A stretch of 64,000 nucleotides of DNA from Phoenix dactylifera (GCF_009389715.1 NC_052401.1:4065530-4129529); one strand, 5' to 3'. Positions 21,071 through 35,657 are shown, numbered from the stretch's first letter. A program made the numbers and translations. The notes: generated by a model not told the origin, from the letters alone.

Positions 21071-24000
21071 TTGGAGAAGGAATAACTTGTTGGCCAGTCT
21101 TTACACATCAGTAAGGTTGTCATCTCTACCATGCAAGCACCCTCCGGGGCCCTTCCCATAGGCTGGGGGCCGCAGTGGCCATGCTTATCCCTTTCTCCAG
21201 GAACAAGGCAATTTATAGCCGCCCTCTGCTGTGTCTGGTTTATACTCTCAAGAGACTATGCTTTAAGTGCATTCACGATTGGTGCTTTGACTGTTGTGAT
21301 CCAACATGTCAAATCAAATACTTGGTCTCTAAGATCAATTTTTAAATTACTTATGTTCATCTGTTGCTTTGGCCTCTCAAAAGAAATTCATGGTGCCGCT
21401 ACTAGAGAAAGAGAAGCAATCATTCTTGCTTCCCCCCCTCCCCCCTCCCTTTTTAAATATTTGAATTTTTTATATGTAACTTTTATGCACTTCTATAGTT
21501 AGTGGAGCCTCGTAGAGCAAGGCTGTCTAGTTTTTAACTTGACTAAGGGGCAACCGTTGATTTTTTGCCAGATTTTTAGAACTGGCTTTGACTGTTGAAT
21601 TGAGAGTGTCAGTCCCATGTGTCTCTTTCAAACTAATTCCTTCCTGTAGGAAGGGATCTTGAATTTTGCATAAGACTATTCATGCTTGACTGTCAAAGCC
21701 AACTACTTGCTGTGTCTCATTAACGTCATGGAGCTTCAGCAGGACCACTTAAGTACATCAGCTGTTTCCTTCCTTTTTGGAGTTCTTGTTGGCAAATCAT
21801 TTTTGCATATGAGACTGCTGTTATTTTACTTTATGCTAACTTGTTAAAAGGTCATACAATGGAGATGTTAGTTTATTCCCACTTAGAGGAAAAAGCAAAG
21901 TCTACATTTAGCTATATATGCATAACTAGACTTTAAGATGTGTACTTGGAACATGGCAAAAGATCCGTCAGCATTGATATTTGGTCGAAGTTGTAAAGTC
22001 AACTTGCGTCTTGTTAACCTCTGAAGGTAGTTTTTTTTTCCTGCATGTTGTGGAGCATATTTATGCTCTTTAATATCTTAAGAGTTTTGTCATTATTAAA
22101 TTGTTGACAATCGATCGGTAATTTGAATTTAGGGGGAGTGTCGTCCTGGGTTATTTTTCAGGCTTAGTGATCCAATATTTTCTTTATGCATGCATAAAAT
22201 TAGGACATCATCATATATCTAGTGCAGCTCAAAAGGCATCACTACAATGGCTCTCATGCTTTTGCTTTGTATTGATTTTAAATGAGAAAGCCACCAGCTC
22301 TTGGGTAGTTTGCTTTAAGAGTTTGCAAGCCTCTTGAGCAAATAAACAAATTTATTTGGGGAGTCCAAATATCCTCTCTTCCTTATTTGCTTAGAGGCCA
22401 AGAATCCATTCCAATCAATAATTCATGGGTGGAATCCTCTCCCTCCCTCCCTCTCTCTTATGGCAGATCTTCAAATCTAATATTGCATTGTTAGGGTTTG
22501 GAGGATGCCACATGGCACACTTGGAGGTGGCGACATCTCCTTGTGGTGTGCCACCTGGATGCTTTTATCCATCACATAAAGCTCTAAGATTCCAATCACT
22601 TTTCCTTATAAAATGGAACATGGGAGAGAGTTCATTGAACTTCGTTAAAGGTCTCCTTGCTGTCCTCTCATGAATGGCCAATTTCTAAAGTGCTGAGAGA
22701 CTTGATTTGTTGGCCACCCTCCATAATACTACATGTAAATCACGGTGAGCAATATTATCAGATACACAGAGCATTTCTTTTTTTTTTTTTATAACATTGG
22801 CGTTCTTTTTTCCTCTTTACTGTATAATAAACTACTATGACAAATTGAACATTGTCTGGTTTGATTATATATTTTTCTTGACATTTTACAGGCCCAGAAA
22901 TCAGATGTTTAATGCTGAGACAGATTTCCAACAGTTTTGATCTGGCTCTATGTACCTGCTTTTTTTCTCTCAAAGAGGTAAGACTTCATATTCTTTAATG
23001 AGTTTAAATTCATTTTACTGACTACATTTCCGGTCACATTGACCTCATGAAAATTCACCAATCTGCTGGTAGAATACTTTCTTTCATAAGTTCATATATG
23101 GGTTGTTTTTGTGAGAATATTTTTGGTAAACCACTGGGAGGTGAATTGGAAAAATTTCTTAAAAGGAAGTATCATTATAAAGCTAGCTTTCCCACCAAAT
23201 ATTTTGATGCGGGGGGGTGATGATTTGCAATATGTGTACATCTTCCACTTTATAACAGTATGAAGCATTCCTGTCAACTGATTTGATAGGAGCGGGCCAT
23301 AGCTACCAGTCGAAGATCTTATTCCTGTCAATCCTATAGATGAAACCTAGCTTGATCAAATAGACTGTCCGGACCACTGAGTTGCTGAATCCTTGATTTT
23401 CTTATGCCTAGCCCAATGAATCCTTAGTTTTTGGCATGAAGCAGAGGAAAAGGCATTTGCGACTTAGTCAAAGAGTTCGATTGAGTTTAGAGCAATGATG
23501 TGCGAATAAAATCTGCTTCACCATTCGTCAAATATATTCGATATGGCCATGAAAGCTCTTAAAAGTCATTCATTCTGACTTTTCTTCAAGTTCAAAGATG
23601 TCTTTTATTTGGTTGTTGATTGGCCATTTAAGGCCTAGTCTCTAAATAGGACATGACTGAAGCATCAAGTCGCTTAGAAGGATAGTTTTTAGTACTTGAG
23701 AGTGATTTAGATTAAGAATGATAACTAAAACAATCATCAAATTTAAAATTTATCTAAAAAGAGTAAAACTAAAATTAAAGAAGTAAAAACTGTAAGTCAA
23801 ATAGTTTATTTATATATTTCAAGTTACAGGATAAAGCATGGAAAGCAAATGCTGACAAAAAAAAAAAAATCTATCAGTCATTCATTAATGTCTCCTCGAT
23901 AAGGCATGTAAAATTCAACAAATGTTGATGACTTCAAACCTCCAAAAAACTTGGAAGCAATTTAATTATTGCAGATGAGGCTTAAAGAATGACAAACGTG

Positions 24001-24929
24001 TTTTTTCCTGAAGCCTAGAAAATCTTATAACTGTGCTTATGTGTTGAGAATTTCATAGATTTATATGTTGTTAGTCAAAACATCACAGATTTCAACTGGT
24101 GGTAATGTTTGTTTTTTCTACTCCTTTATCTGAGTGCTCCTAATTGAGAAATGTTTTATGATGTTGTAGAATATTTTGAATGTGCGACTTGTTTGGCTGA
24201 GAGGAGATCACAAGGCTCCAAGAACAATACAAAGACAAGTGTTAAGAGATGGCAAAAAGGGGGCATTGGGAATGCTCCCCTTGGGCATGGGAACCAAATG
24301 CCTTCGTAGTGCCTATGAGATTCTCTAAACATGCGCATCCTTCGATAAAGAAGCATAGCACTTATATCTGTGCTTTGGCTTGGAAAGGGTTCATGTCTTT
24401 TTTCCAAAGGGTGGTGGTTCCAAGTTCCAACATCTACACAAACTTCCAAAGTCCCAATCAGCAAGGAGATTTCTTTACCACAAAGCAGCAGCTCTGGAGT
24501 GGAGACCACATGGTCCAGGAGGAGGAAGGAGCTTGGCTGGTAAAGTTAAAGATAGCTAAAAGGTAAAGCTAATGGTGCAAGGCCAAAAGATGGAGATGCA
24601 AAATAATGGTTTGTTTTGGTGGATGAACTCAAATAATGATTGAGGATATGTTATTTTAATTATGTCAGCCGACCATGGATGCGGACAGCAAAACCTTGAT
24701 TCACCAATAATAGTTGTTTAGCGGTGTGCTTTGTATGCAAATGTGGGATAAAAATAGTTGGAAAAGTCTTGGAAAAACTTGCGAAAACACTGGAATTGAA
24801 CCTTGATGGTTAAACCATATTGATTATGAAGTGCCATGAATAGGAACACTCTGAATTGCACCTCCTTCAAATCGAGGAACGGGAATAGCATCCATTTTGG
24901 GAGGATTGATGGATTGATTCCATCCCATT
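21071..24929. other. Intergenic, no gene recognised
   Basis: Open frames at 21131-21502, 22425-22673 and 24156-24566 have no recognisable domains, and no splice sites link them to others. Pyrimidine runs (for example about 21430-21450 and 22440-22460) and poly-T tracts are present. I see no clear transposon ends. Confidence 0.45.
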
Positions 24930-25330
24930 GGCATCACTTTTTGATGACCTGTACCCAGGATCTATGAGAAGAATGCCACTGTTGCAGCCTATTGACAATG
25001 GAACTTCAAGCTCTGAGGCCCATTCACAGAAAATGAACCAAACATGGCAACTTTTCAGTTCATTCTCTTTACAAGTTCATCAACAATGGAGGCCTCCTCT
25101 CTCTTTTCTACCAAGCAATTTGGAAAGCAATGGCTCCTGAGAAAGCGAAGGCTTTCTTTGGCTTGCTTTGAAGTACAGACTACGCACTAGTGAGGAGAAA
25201 AGGCTATGCAGCGAAATCCGAATGTCCTCTTTGTGGAGCAAATGTTGAAATCGCATCACATCTATATATCAAGTAGCCCCTGTTGGTTCTTTGAAGAACG
25301 CACTTATCATCTAACTGCTGGTTCACTAGT
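24930..25330 (+). mobile_element. LINE remnant (zf-RVT region)
   Basis: With frameshifts corrected by eye, the plus strand reads FSVHSLYKFINNGG, then APEKAKAFFGLLCKYRLRT, then GYAAKSECPLCGANVEIASH. This is the characteristic order just downstream of the reverse transcriptase in plant LINEs, ending in the CPLC zinc-knuckle. Stops and frameshifts make it inactive. Confidence 0.75.
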
Positions 25331-26149
25331 AATTGCACCTACAATGACAAACAAATACATTATCATTGTTGTCTCCAAATTGCATCACAAAAAGTTAATT
25401 CCTCCTCTTTTCCTCAGAAAAAAGAAAAATGCAACAAGAATTTGATTCCTCTTGTGAAAGTAAGAATATTTAAGTAGAGCTCTCATTAACCAAGGATCCG
25501 TTTGGTTTGATGTAAGTGGGAGAATGGAAAAACTCACTTCAGCCCCATGTTGGACCAATCAAATGCTTGAAGTGGGCTCCCATGAACCGAATTGAGTTTG
25601 GTTTCAATCATGAGCCGTATTTTTGGGAAATAAAACAACGACTATAATTATAACGGCTATTATCAGCCATCAAGCTGTGAAAGAATGAAAAATAACAGAA
25701 ATATAGTGGCATGCTTTAGAGCTAGTGTAAACTAGAATTTTCCATACACGGTTGCTTTTAGGAATTAGTTGGATATTAGTTAATTATGGGAGGAAAGAAT
25801 CCTTCCGATTGAATAAATTATAAAACTAAAAATTTCAAAAAATTGAAATATAAAAGGACACCTTCTGTACAATATTATGCACAAAATGAGAACACTCTGC
25901 AGTCAAGTCTTAGCAAGAACCAGCAGCAGATGAGAAAAATTTTGTATCCCATTGTTGAGCTCTCGAAACTAAAGAAAAGGACTGTTTTGAGATCCATTCA
26001 GCTGGCTGGTTGGATTCTCGAAAAAACATGAGAAATTTACACAAAATTAAACTCCTTAATGAGTGAATAACATCATGCAGCAAGGGTGGTTTGTAAGAGA
26101 TACATGTAAAAGAATATCCTCGAAATCAGTCAACCACAACCCTTGAATC
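25331..26149. other. Intergenic, no gene recognised
   Basis: The sequence GGATCCGTTTGGTTTGATG near 25496 resembles the start of a small TIR element, without a matching far end. Otherwise the stretch is AT-rich and without a supported frame. Confidence 0.4.
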
Positions 26150-26426
26150 TCCTTCAGTCCAAACCCTCCCACATTGGCAGATTTCTAGCAGCTCTGATTT
26201 CTGCATCAATACAAGAGGAAGCAGCAAATAAGGAAGCATCCACCTTTATGATCGGTCCTTGCGAATTTCTTAAGAAAACCAGCACTACCTTGTTGGTCAA
26301 TGAAAGAGAAGGCCCCATGATGATTTTAAACCTCGTTGCAACCCTACAATGTGACACTCCTTGGCCAAAATTACAGCGATTAGACATAGAAATAGTTATA
26401 GCACAATGAAGGATTAAGAGAGGCAT
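26150..26426 (-). mobile_element. LINE RNase H fragment, minus strand
   Basis: The minus-strand frame contains VFLRNSQGPIIKVDASLF followed by DAEIRAARN, the core of an RVT_3-type RNase H with its conserved Glu-Ala-Glu-like turn altered to DAEI. The rest of the domain is not recognisable. It converges with another LINE piece on the opposite strand. Confidence 0.6.
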
Positions 26427-26429
26427 GTA

Positions 26430-26690
26430 GGGAGTCGAATATGTTACTCCAAGAGGGAGGCATTTAGGGTTCGGAAGTAACTCATGTTTTTAGGAAGACG
26501 AATGATACTGCTGTCTAGCTAGTTTCATATGTGGCTAGTCATTTTGGGGACACCACTTAGAGGAATTTGTTTTCGATCCCCACTTAGCTCCATGATATTT
26601 GTACTTGGACTCTTCAAGATGTATTTTTATTAGGGTGATATGACCCACCTGCTTCATCAAAAATTTAAAAAAAAATATTGGCATATGCAA
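26430..26690 (+). mobile_element. LINE 3' fragment (RNase H C-terminus plus A-tail), plus strand
   Basis: The plus strand reads EVTHVF-KTNDTAV, then VASHFGDTT and FSIPTSLHDI with frameshifts. This is the end of the LINE RNase H domain (the usual form is VTHVFREANDTAD). An A-rich tract near 26665 follows. It lies just downstream of the OPR gene's stop codon on the other strand. Confidence 0.6.
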
Positions 26691-26837
26691 AGCACCCCGA
26701 ACAGCAATACCACTGCTTTATTGTGCAATAATTGAGTTTAAATATAATTTTTTTTTTATGGAATAAGTTGCAACATTCTTTATATGAAAATAGACACAAA
26801 AGTGTCCCTCGTTATTTTTTCTCCATAGCAACGAAGT

Positions 26838-29764
<2,927 letters not shown>

Positions 29765-29870
29765 CTTAAGAAAAAATTATGTAGATCAGGCTCTTTAGAG
29801 AGTTGCTTGATGGGTTGGTGGAATCTCCGTTCTTCTGCTTTCCTGCTCCTCTCTCGGGAGCGTTGTATGG

Positions 29871-29879
29871 TATTTATAG
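29871..29879 (-). promoter_or_regulatory. OPR TATA box
   Basis: Minus-strand CTATAAATACC lies about 107 bases upstream of the OPR start codon, a normal distance. A CT-rich leader follows. About 100 bases further upstream the promoter runs into a LINE tail with (TTTTA)n, so the native proximal promoter is short. Confidence 0.65.
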
Positions 29880-29976
29880 AGAGGTTGGAGAGACGTTGAG
29901 GGGCATTTGTGGAATCTAATAGAGTCGCCGCAGCTCGCCCCAAGACCGCGCCGCAAGTCCACAGAGATGGGCTTCT

Positions 29977-30592
29977 TTTTTATTTTATTTTATTTTATTT
30001 TATTTTATTTTATTTTGTTTTATTTTTTTGGTATAATGGCTGTTCACACCCGCCGAAGGGGTTGTAGCCAACAAATTTTTTTTAAAAAAATGACAAATGG
30101 TGACACGTTGTTACTTAGATAAAGGCTTCAGAGTGGTAGGCTGCGAATGAGGCTGTCTAATCAGCCATACTATTTTTTTTATTTTTTGCGCTTTGGTAGG
30201 TTCATCATATAATGCGTGTACGAATACATCTAATAAAATCAGAGAATACGAGCTCACGGAATGTCCGAGACAGCTTCCCCTCTCTTAACCATAAGGTATA
30301 CCTTGAATAGTTAGCCATATAAGCAGCCATATAGTCAGTAACCTCATTGGCCTCTCTAAATACATATTTGACCTGAAAGGCCACCCCATTCCTCATCATC
30401 ATCTGGATGTTCCGTAGCAGAGGGTGGTCCGAGCTCACATCCCTTGGACCTCCTTGAATCCAACTGATCATCGTTATTGAGTCGTCCTCCAAGATGACCG
30501 AACTGGCCTACAGCACTCACCTTGCATGTTAAAAGCCCGCCTAGGCCGTCCTCAACTTTGCCATGGAGACCGAAGTGTCGAATAATTATCAA
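29977..30592 (-). mobile_element. LINE (L1-like) 3' fragment with RNase H C-terminus
   Basis: The minus-strand frame from 30492 begins MEDDSITMISWIQGGPRD and continues to YVFREANEVTDYMAAY, the C-terminal half of the LINE RNase H domain. A stop lies just upstream of it. The 3' end shows the shared tail (GGGTGTGAACAGCC-ATTATACC) followed by A-rich (TAAAA)n, visible on the plus strand as the TTTTA repeats at 29977-30031. It sits directly upstream of the OPR promoter. Confidence 0.8.
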
Positions 30593-30595
30593 CCG

Positions 30596-31230
30596 TCCGT
30601 TTTTTTTTGGTAGAAACGACTACTCATATCATATAAATCTAACGTGAGTATAACCTGCCAAATCATGGGAAAGTACTAAAAACAAAGGAGGAGGAACGTC
30701 TGAAGTAGACATCCAAAAAAAATCCCTGGAGTGTCGGGTTACAAAGGAGACGACCCAATCTGCTGCCCTGTTCGCCTCCCTAAACATGTGTGCTGCCTAA
30801 AAATCATCCATCATCTAAGCTATCCTAAGAGACTCCCGAATAAGGGGATGGCCATCCTTATACCTGTCCGCCCCCCAGATCCAGTCGATCACCACAGATG
30901 AGTCCTCCTCGAGGTACATCCGCTTGACACCAAGTACCTACCTGGCGTATAATATACTCTCCTAGGCTGCCCGCAGCTCTGCTTCGACTACTGTAAGCCC
31001 TGGCCTGCGCCGCTTTCCTGCAACAAGCATCCTCCAATGGTGGTCCCTGATCACAAATCCAATCCCTCCAATCATACTATCTGCTGATCTACTGCCGTCA
31101 AAGTTTACTTTGAGATAGCTAGAGGATGGGGGTACCCAAAAAATAAGGGCAAACTGTAGTACTGAATCAGCATGAGGAGTATCTAGATATCCCTAGCCAT
31201 TCTGGAAGAAAACCGTCTCTTGTTCGTCGA
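30596..31230 (-). mobile_element. Second LINE 3' fragment with RNase H domain
   Basis: The plus strand begins with T8-GGTAGAAACGACTACTCA, the reverse complement of a mutated common LINE tail. Reading the minus strand, about 31150-30790 encodes SSSYLKVNFDGSRSADSM, then GGIGFVIRDHHWRMLVAGK and YLEEDSSVVIDWIWG, with stops. It lies immediately upstream, in its own orientation, of the LINE at 29977-30592, so one copy probably inserted into or beside the other. Confidence 0.75.
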
Positions 31231-31490
31231 AGTGTCTGAAACGGAGAAGCCCAAACATCCAATGTGATTTTCCAAATTGCCCTCCACTATTTGTTCACGT
31301 GATGGTCCGGTCAACGTGGAAATAGTCGCCATTCGCCTCTCTCTGACGCTTGGGCGGTTGCTGGTTTATTTTATTTGACTAGGGAGAACTCGCACGTGGC
31401 CCGCCGAGAATTATTTCGACTCTTCCGTCATCCCATACGTCATGGCCAACCAAATCTAGGAGGGGGACAATTCCAGTTCAACACCCTAAT

Positions 31491-31897
31491 AGGGTGAGGT
31501 ACTCGAGCCAGAGCTAGTGGTACTGGACAGCGATTCTAACCTCATGGTTCCAAGTTCGAGTCGCTGCAGCGACGATTAAAATATGGCTTCGACCACTGCT
31601 TGGACATGAGGCATAGGACCGCTCTTGGACCGCTAGTAGCCGGAGTGGTGCCAGGTGTGACGTACTCACACTTGGAACTCAAGCCAGAGCCCAGAAGGAT
31701 AGCTGAGCCGGGCCCATGGGTGGGGAATGCATGAGTAAAACCGGTCGGGGTGCCCAACACATGGCCATTTCTATCCGTATCGAACATTCTCCTGGCGGGG
31801 CGGGGGCCCAGTGGAGGCTGCTACACGGGGGTGGGCTTGTCCCTTCCTCCCTCCTACCCCTTTTTATTAGCAAAAAAAAAAAAAAGGGTGAGGTACT
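31491..31897 (+). mobile_element. tRNA-type SINE with 13-bp target duplication
   Basis: AGGGTGAGGTACT occurs at 31491-31503 and again at 31885-31897, directly after an A-run. Between them is a 381-bp unit (31504-31884). Its 5' part has an A-box-like GAGCTAGTGGTA (about 31512) and a B-box-like AGTTCGAGTC (about 31553), the internal RNA polymerase III promoter of tRNA-derived SINEs. The 3' end is A13. There is no open reading frame of note. Perfect duplications and a clean A-tail suggest a fairly recent insertion. It would depend on a LINE for mobilisation; many L1-like tails are present in this window, though the 3' ends are not similar beyond the A-run. Confidence 0.88.
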
Positions 31898-32639
31898 TTG
31901 TTTCACCCGGTATTGTACCTGTTCAAGCTAAATTTGGAGTATAGCTCCTCTTTTTCTTTCATATAATCTAAAATCACGGTATTACCAAAATCATCATATT
32001 ACCACAATCATCTTTGCAACCTTGCTTTGTCACGGGGGTGGGCTTGTCCCTTCCAAACACATCACTTGAGTCGAGAATACAAGTTCCATGCATCTGAATC
32101 AAGTACTCACTCGACACCATAAAACATGATATAATAGTACACATTCCAAAATACAATGAAATATATAGTTCACATACATCTGGTAGCAAGTATAATCTAA
32201 CAACTCCTCACCTTTGGGATCCTGAATCATAATCGGCGAGCCCTCTGTGGCTCCAAAAAAAAGATATACAAAAGTTACATTAGCTAATGGCTAAATAAGA
32301 GATATTTCGTACCTTTTGTAAATGCTATATATATATATACTTACTCAAAAGAGTATAGTTATTAGAAATTCGTATGCTAGCAAATAAGCATTTATATTTT
32401 TATATTTGCTGCTCAACAAATCCAATATATGAATCACATATCATCAAAATAGAAATTCGAACATATATATCACATATTATCAAAATAACAATTTCATTCG
32501 ATAATGGTTTTAAATAAATTATTTGATCTAAGAGGATTATCTGACTCGATGTTCACAGCTTTAGCCACTGTAGGTAGGGCTAGATAGGGTTCAAGAGCGA
32601 GATCCGCCATATTAGAAAACTAAATTTTCAAAGTTCATA
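31898..32639. other. Intergenic, AT-rich
   Basis: No gene is recognised. A 24-base segment of the SINE (31824-31847) is repeated exactly at 32031-32054, in the same orientation. Confidence 0.5.
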
Positions 32640-33190
32640 GCTTGGTTGTACGACACTTGATTGAGATGATCTTTTTTTTTTCAAATCGGATAATTTTTTG
32701 AGATCTATAATATGGCACCACCCCTTACAAGATGTGAAGTAGCTAGAGCTCTGGCCCAATTTTCATTATTTGGATCTCGAAATAGGTTGGTCAAATCGAA
32801 AATTTTCTTTTTGAAAAAGTTTTGACCGGTTGTATCTCCTAATTCAGAAAGAATTAAGTGGAATGATTGAAGGCAAAGTTGATGTAGAGACTACATATCT
32901 TCCAAATTTTATTAGCTTTATGTATTTATTTTCATCAATCACGTCTATTTTGAAAGAGTTAGTTTTGTTCAAACTTGGAGAGGAATCCAATCCGAATTGT
33001 ACAAAGAAGAACTTCATTATTATAAATAGCAATTACGTATCTCATTTTTTTTGGAAGATCAATGAAAAAAAATAGGACATAAATCCTACTTTCGCCAATT
33101 TCTCCATGGTTTTCAAAATTTTCTCGAGAGATTTAAGTGGAGTAGGTTAAGAAAATTCTTCTTTCTTTCCAATCAGATCAGGTGTCGACA
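32640..33190 (+). repeat. Degenerate LTR-like repeat, copy 1 of 3
   Basis: Shared landmarks with the copies at 34736-35070 and (reversed) 48070-48550 are: ATCTCGAAATAGGTTGGTCA, GGCAAAGTTGATGTAGAGAC, GAGGAATCCAATCCGAA, a TATA-like TTATAAATAG, GATCAATGAAA and a final CAATCAGATCAGG. The TATA-like motif in the middle and length of about 500 bases fit a solo LTR or relic LTR. The exact ends cannot be fixed. Confidence 0.55.
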
Positions 33191-33525
33191 TGGGCGAAGG
33201 GAAGGGGGCAAGCGCAGATGGTTGCCTTCCTATATTTATCCGCCCGAGGATCCCATCCCAAACCACACCTACTCTCTTCCCCTCTCTGGCCCTCATCTCT
33301 TGCTCTACCACCACTCCCTTGCTAGACCCCATCCCCTAGTCCACAGCTGAGATGAGCCTCTCCACCTTTTGGATCCCTTGCTCCACCTCTATTTTTGTCT
33401 CCACCTTCCATGATTTCCTCATCACAGCCTTGGTCGAATTTTGCTACCTTATTGGCTACTGAGCCTGTAGCTACGCTAGAGTTGCTGTCCCGCTACCCCT
33501 TTAAGAGTGCTACATACTAGCAATT

Positions 33526-34183
33526 GAACCTGTTGCGGGCCTTCCGACCCAACAGCAGCACAGTCCTTCACGAGGTATTGTTCGCTCTGGGACTCCGGCC
33601 CGCGCGTCCAGCGCTACGGAGGGAATTTTTTTCCGGCCTGCGCGTCCAACGCTGACAGGAGGATACCCGCACGGTTTTGCCCTTCAAAAGGCACCTCGTG
33701 AGGAAAGAGGTTTCCCCTCCTTATAAGGCGCGGACCTTTTCGCTGCCTAGTTGGTATGGGACTAAATTTGGGCCCTTCCCACATCATAGCCCCCCCAGCG
33801 GGAAGGTCCTGTGCCGGTTTTCAGCCGGGACAGCTCCCCAGGCCCGGGGAGAGTTTCTATGTGCGGGCGAGCCCTTCCTCTAGCGCCATCTGTTGCGGGC
33901 TTTTCGATCCGACAACAGCACAGTCTCAACCAACTGACGACAGAGAACGGCCTGCGTCCCCCGTGAGGTATTATCCACTCTGGGATTCCGGCCCGCGCGT
34001 CCAGCGCTACGGGGGGAATTTTGTATCGGCCCGCGCGTCCAGCGCTGACGGAGGATACCCGCACGGTTTTGCCCTTCAAAAGGCGCCTCGTGAGGAAAGA
34101 GGTTTTCCCTCCTTATAAGGCGCGGACCTTTCCGCTGCCTAGTCGGTATGGGACTAAATTTGGGCCCTTCCCATATCAGAACC
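33526..34183 (-). mobile_element. TRIM (miniature LTR retrotransposon)
   Basis: GAACC flanks the element on both sides (33526-33530 and 34179-34183). Two direct repeats, 33531-33786 (256 bp) and 33891-34178 (288 bp), begin TGTTGCGGGC and end CATCA or ATATCA. The shorter lacks an internal block of about 32 bases. The internal domain is only 104 bp. On the minus strand TGGCGCTAGAGGAAGGG lies two bases after the LTR, where a primer-binding site starting TGG belongs. A G-rich tract (G7, complement of the C-run at 33790-33796) precedes the other LTR as a polypurine tract. The LTRs contain CCTTATAAGG as a possible TATA box. There is no coding capacity, as usual for TRIMs. The LTR does not look like the 5S-bearing Cassandra family. 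Confidence 0.85.
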
Positions 34184-34283
34184 TAAATTCTATAATTTGG
34201 GTTCAAATAGGCTAGTCTAGTCTTCTTTTTTTTTTTTTATTTGGAAAAAGATTTTGATAGGATGCATCGCCTAATCCCAGTGT

Positions 34284-34735
34284 TGTCAGAATTGAACTGG
34301 ACCAACTGATTCAACTAGTTGAATCGAGAACCAGTCAGCTAACCGATCCGATGTATACAATTTAAACTAGATTGGCTGAAAATTGGTCCAAAATTGGATG
34401 AATTATCCGAACCGGATGACCCATTTGAACTGGACAAATCATGGCTGGAATTTTGGTTTAAATACTTTAATTTAAAAGGTTGAATTACTTACTTGCTTAC
34501 CCCAAACTCAAAAGCTCGGTACCCTAAACTAAAAAACAAATAGAACCCAAACAAAAGAAAGCTTCCATTGCGCTTATCACCATCACTACCATAATTAGAT
34601 TTGCTTTTTTAAATATTAAATTAGGACATCATGCCGATGTCAGCATTTTATAAACTAGTTGAACCAGAAATCGACCAATAAAATGGTTCAACATCTAGTA
34701 AATTTTTTTAAAAAATACACAATTTAGGTAGAATT
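34284..34735. repeat. Possible insertion inside the second LTR-like relic
   Basis: This stretch separates CATCGCCTAATCCCAG from the resumed LTR-like homology near 34736. It carries related phrases in both orientations at its two ends (TTGAACTGGACCAACTGATT and the complement of AACTAGTTGAACC). It looks like an unclassified TIR-type or foldback insertion. No target duplication was found. Confidence 0.3.
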
Positions 34736-35070
34736 AGGTAGAGCGAGTGAAGATAAAGTTGATGTAGGTGTTCACATCTACCTTCTATAGGATTTTAGTT
34801 TTTTCGTACTAATTTTTACTAGCTCTGTTTATTTTAGAAAAGATAGTCTTTCTCAAACTAGAAGAGATATTATATCCAAATTATATATGGGTGGACCTCA
34901 TTTTGTAAATAGATACTATATATCTTAGTTTTTTTGGAGGATCAATGAAAAAAATGGAACCTAAACTTTACTTTCGCTAAATTTTCTACTATTTTTAAAT
35001 TTTCTTGAGAGATTTGAATTGAGTAAATTAAGAAAATTTTTTCTTCTCCTCAATCAGGTCAATATGAATG
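34736..35070 (+). repeat. Degenerate LTR-like repeat, copy 2 of 3
   Basis: It matches copy 1 in order: AAGATAAAGTTGATGTAGGT, a decayed GAGATATTATATCCAAATT, GGAGGATCAATGAAAAAAAT, TTTACTTTCGCTAAATTT, TTTTCTTGAGAGATTTGAAT and CAATCAGGTCA. Copies 1 and 2 are about 1.9 kb apart in the same orientation, with the TRIM between them. They could be the two LTRs of one deleted element. Confidence 0.5.
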
Positions 35071-35608
35071 GGGGCTATGCCCGTTGGCTGACTCTTTAGT
35101 ATGAGACAATAGTGGTGGTGATCGCTGTTGGGGGAAGGTGGGAGTGTTGCGCAGATGAATGGATATAGTGGTCATATGGCAGATTAATTCGATTCTTTGG
35201 AAGAAAAAGGTTCACATTTTTGATTGAGTACTTTAAAAAATGCCAAAAAAAAAATGCATGGTTTAAGGGCTCGCAATCATTATAGAACAATCCTCCTACA
35301 TAAGATTTGAAATAAGAGACCTAAGTCTCCATTTTCCTAAAAAAAAAAAAAGGAAAAAAAGAATCACCACAACTATAAGAGGATCCAAAAATGATCATAC
35401 AGACAATCCAGGCTAGAGGAGAGTAAGCTTGGCCCATTATAATTTCAGGTTTTTATGAAAATGTTAAAATTTTTTTATATAGTTTTCTTGATCCTTATGT
35501 TCTGTTATTCTTTTACATTTTTCAGTAAACAACAACTAACTAGATTACAAGTTCAAGACAATAAACAGAGCTATGACACAAAGCAGTGAAAAGTAATTGG
35601 GTCATGTG

Positions 35609-35657
<49 letters not shown>

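Noticed and set aside
21131..21502. 123-codon plus-strand frame with hydrophobic stretches
   Set aside because: There is no recognisable domain, the end is low-complexity, and it lies just upstream of the MADS gene promoter on the other strand.
24156..24566. Overlapping frames of 105-117 codons on both strands
   Set aside because: Neither shows a conserved motif or splice sites, and the opposite frames are of similar length.
33677..34215. Overlapping open frames of 64-120 codons
   Set aside because: They fall on the TRIM LTRs and interior. The same peptides recur because the LTRs are direct repeats, and no protein motif is present.
35611..35654. (CT)n tract considered as a promoter pyrimidine patch
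   Set aside because: There is no TATA box, start codon or exon nearby. It is a plain microsatellite.
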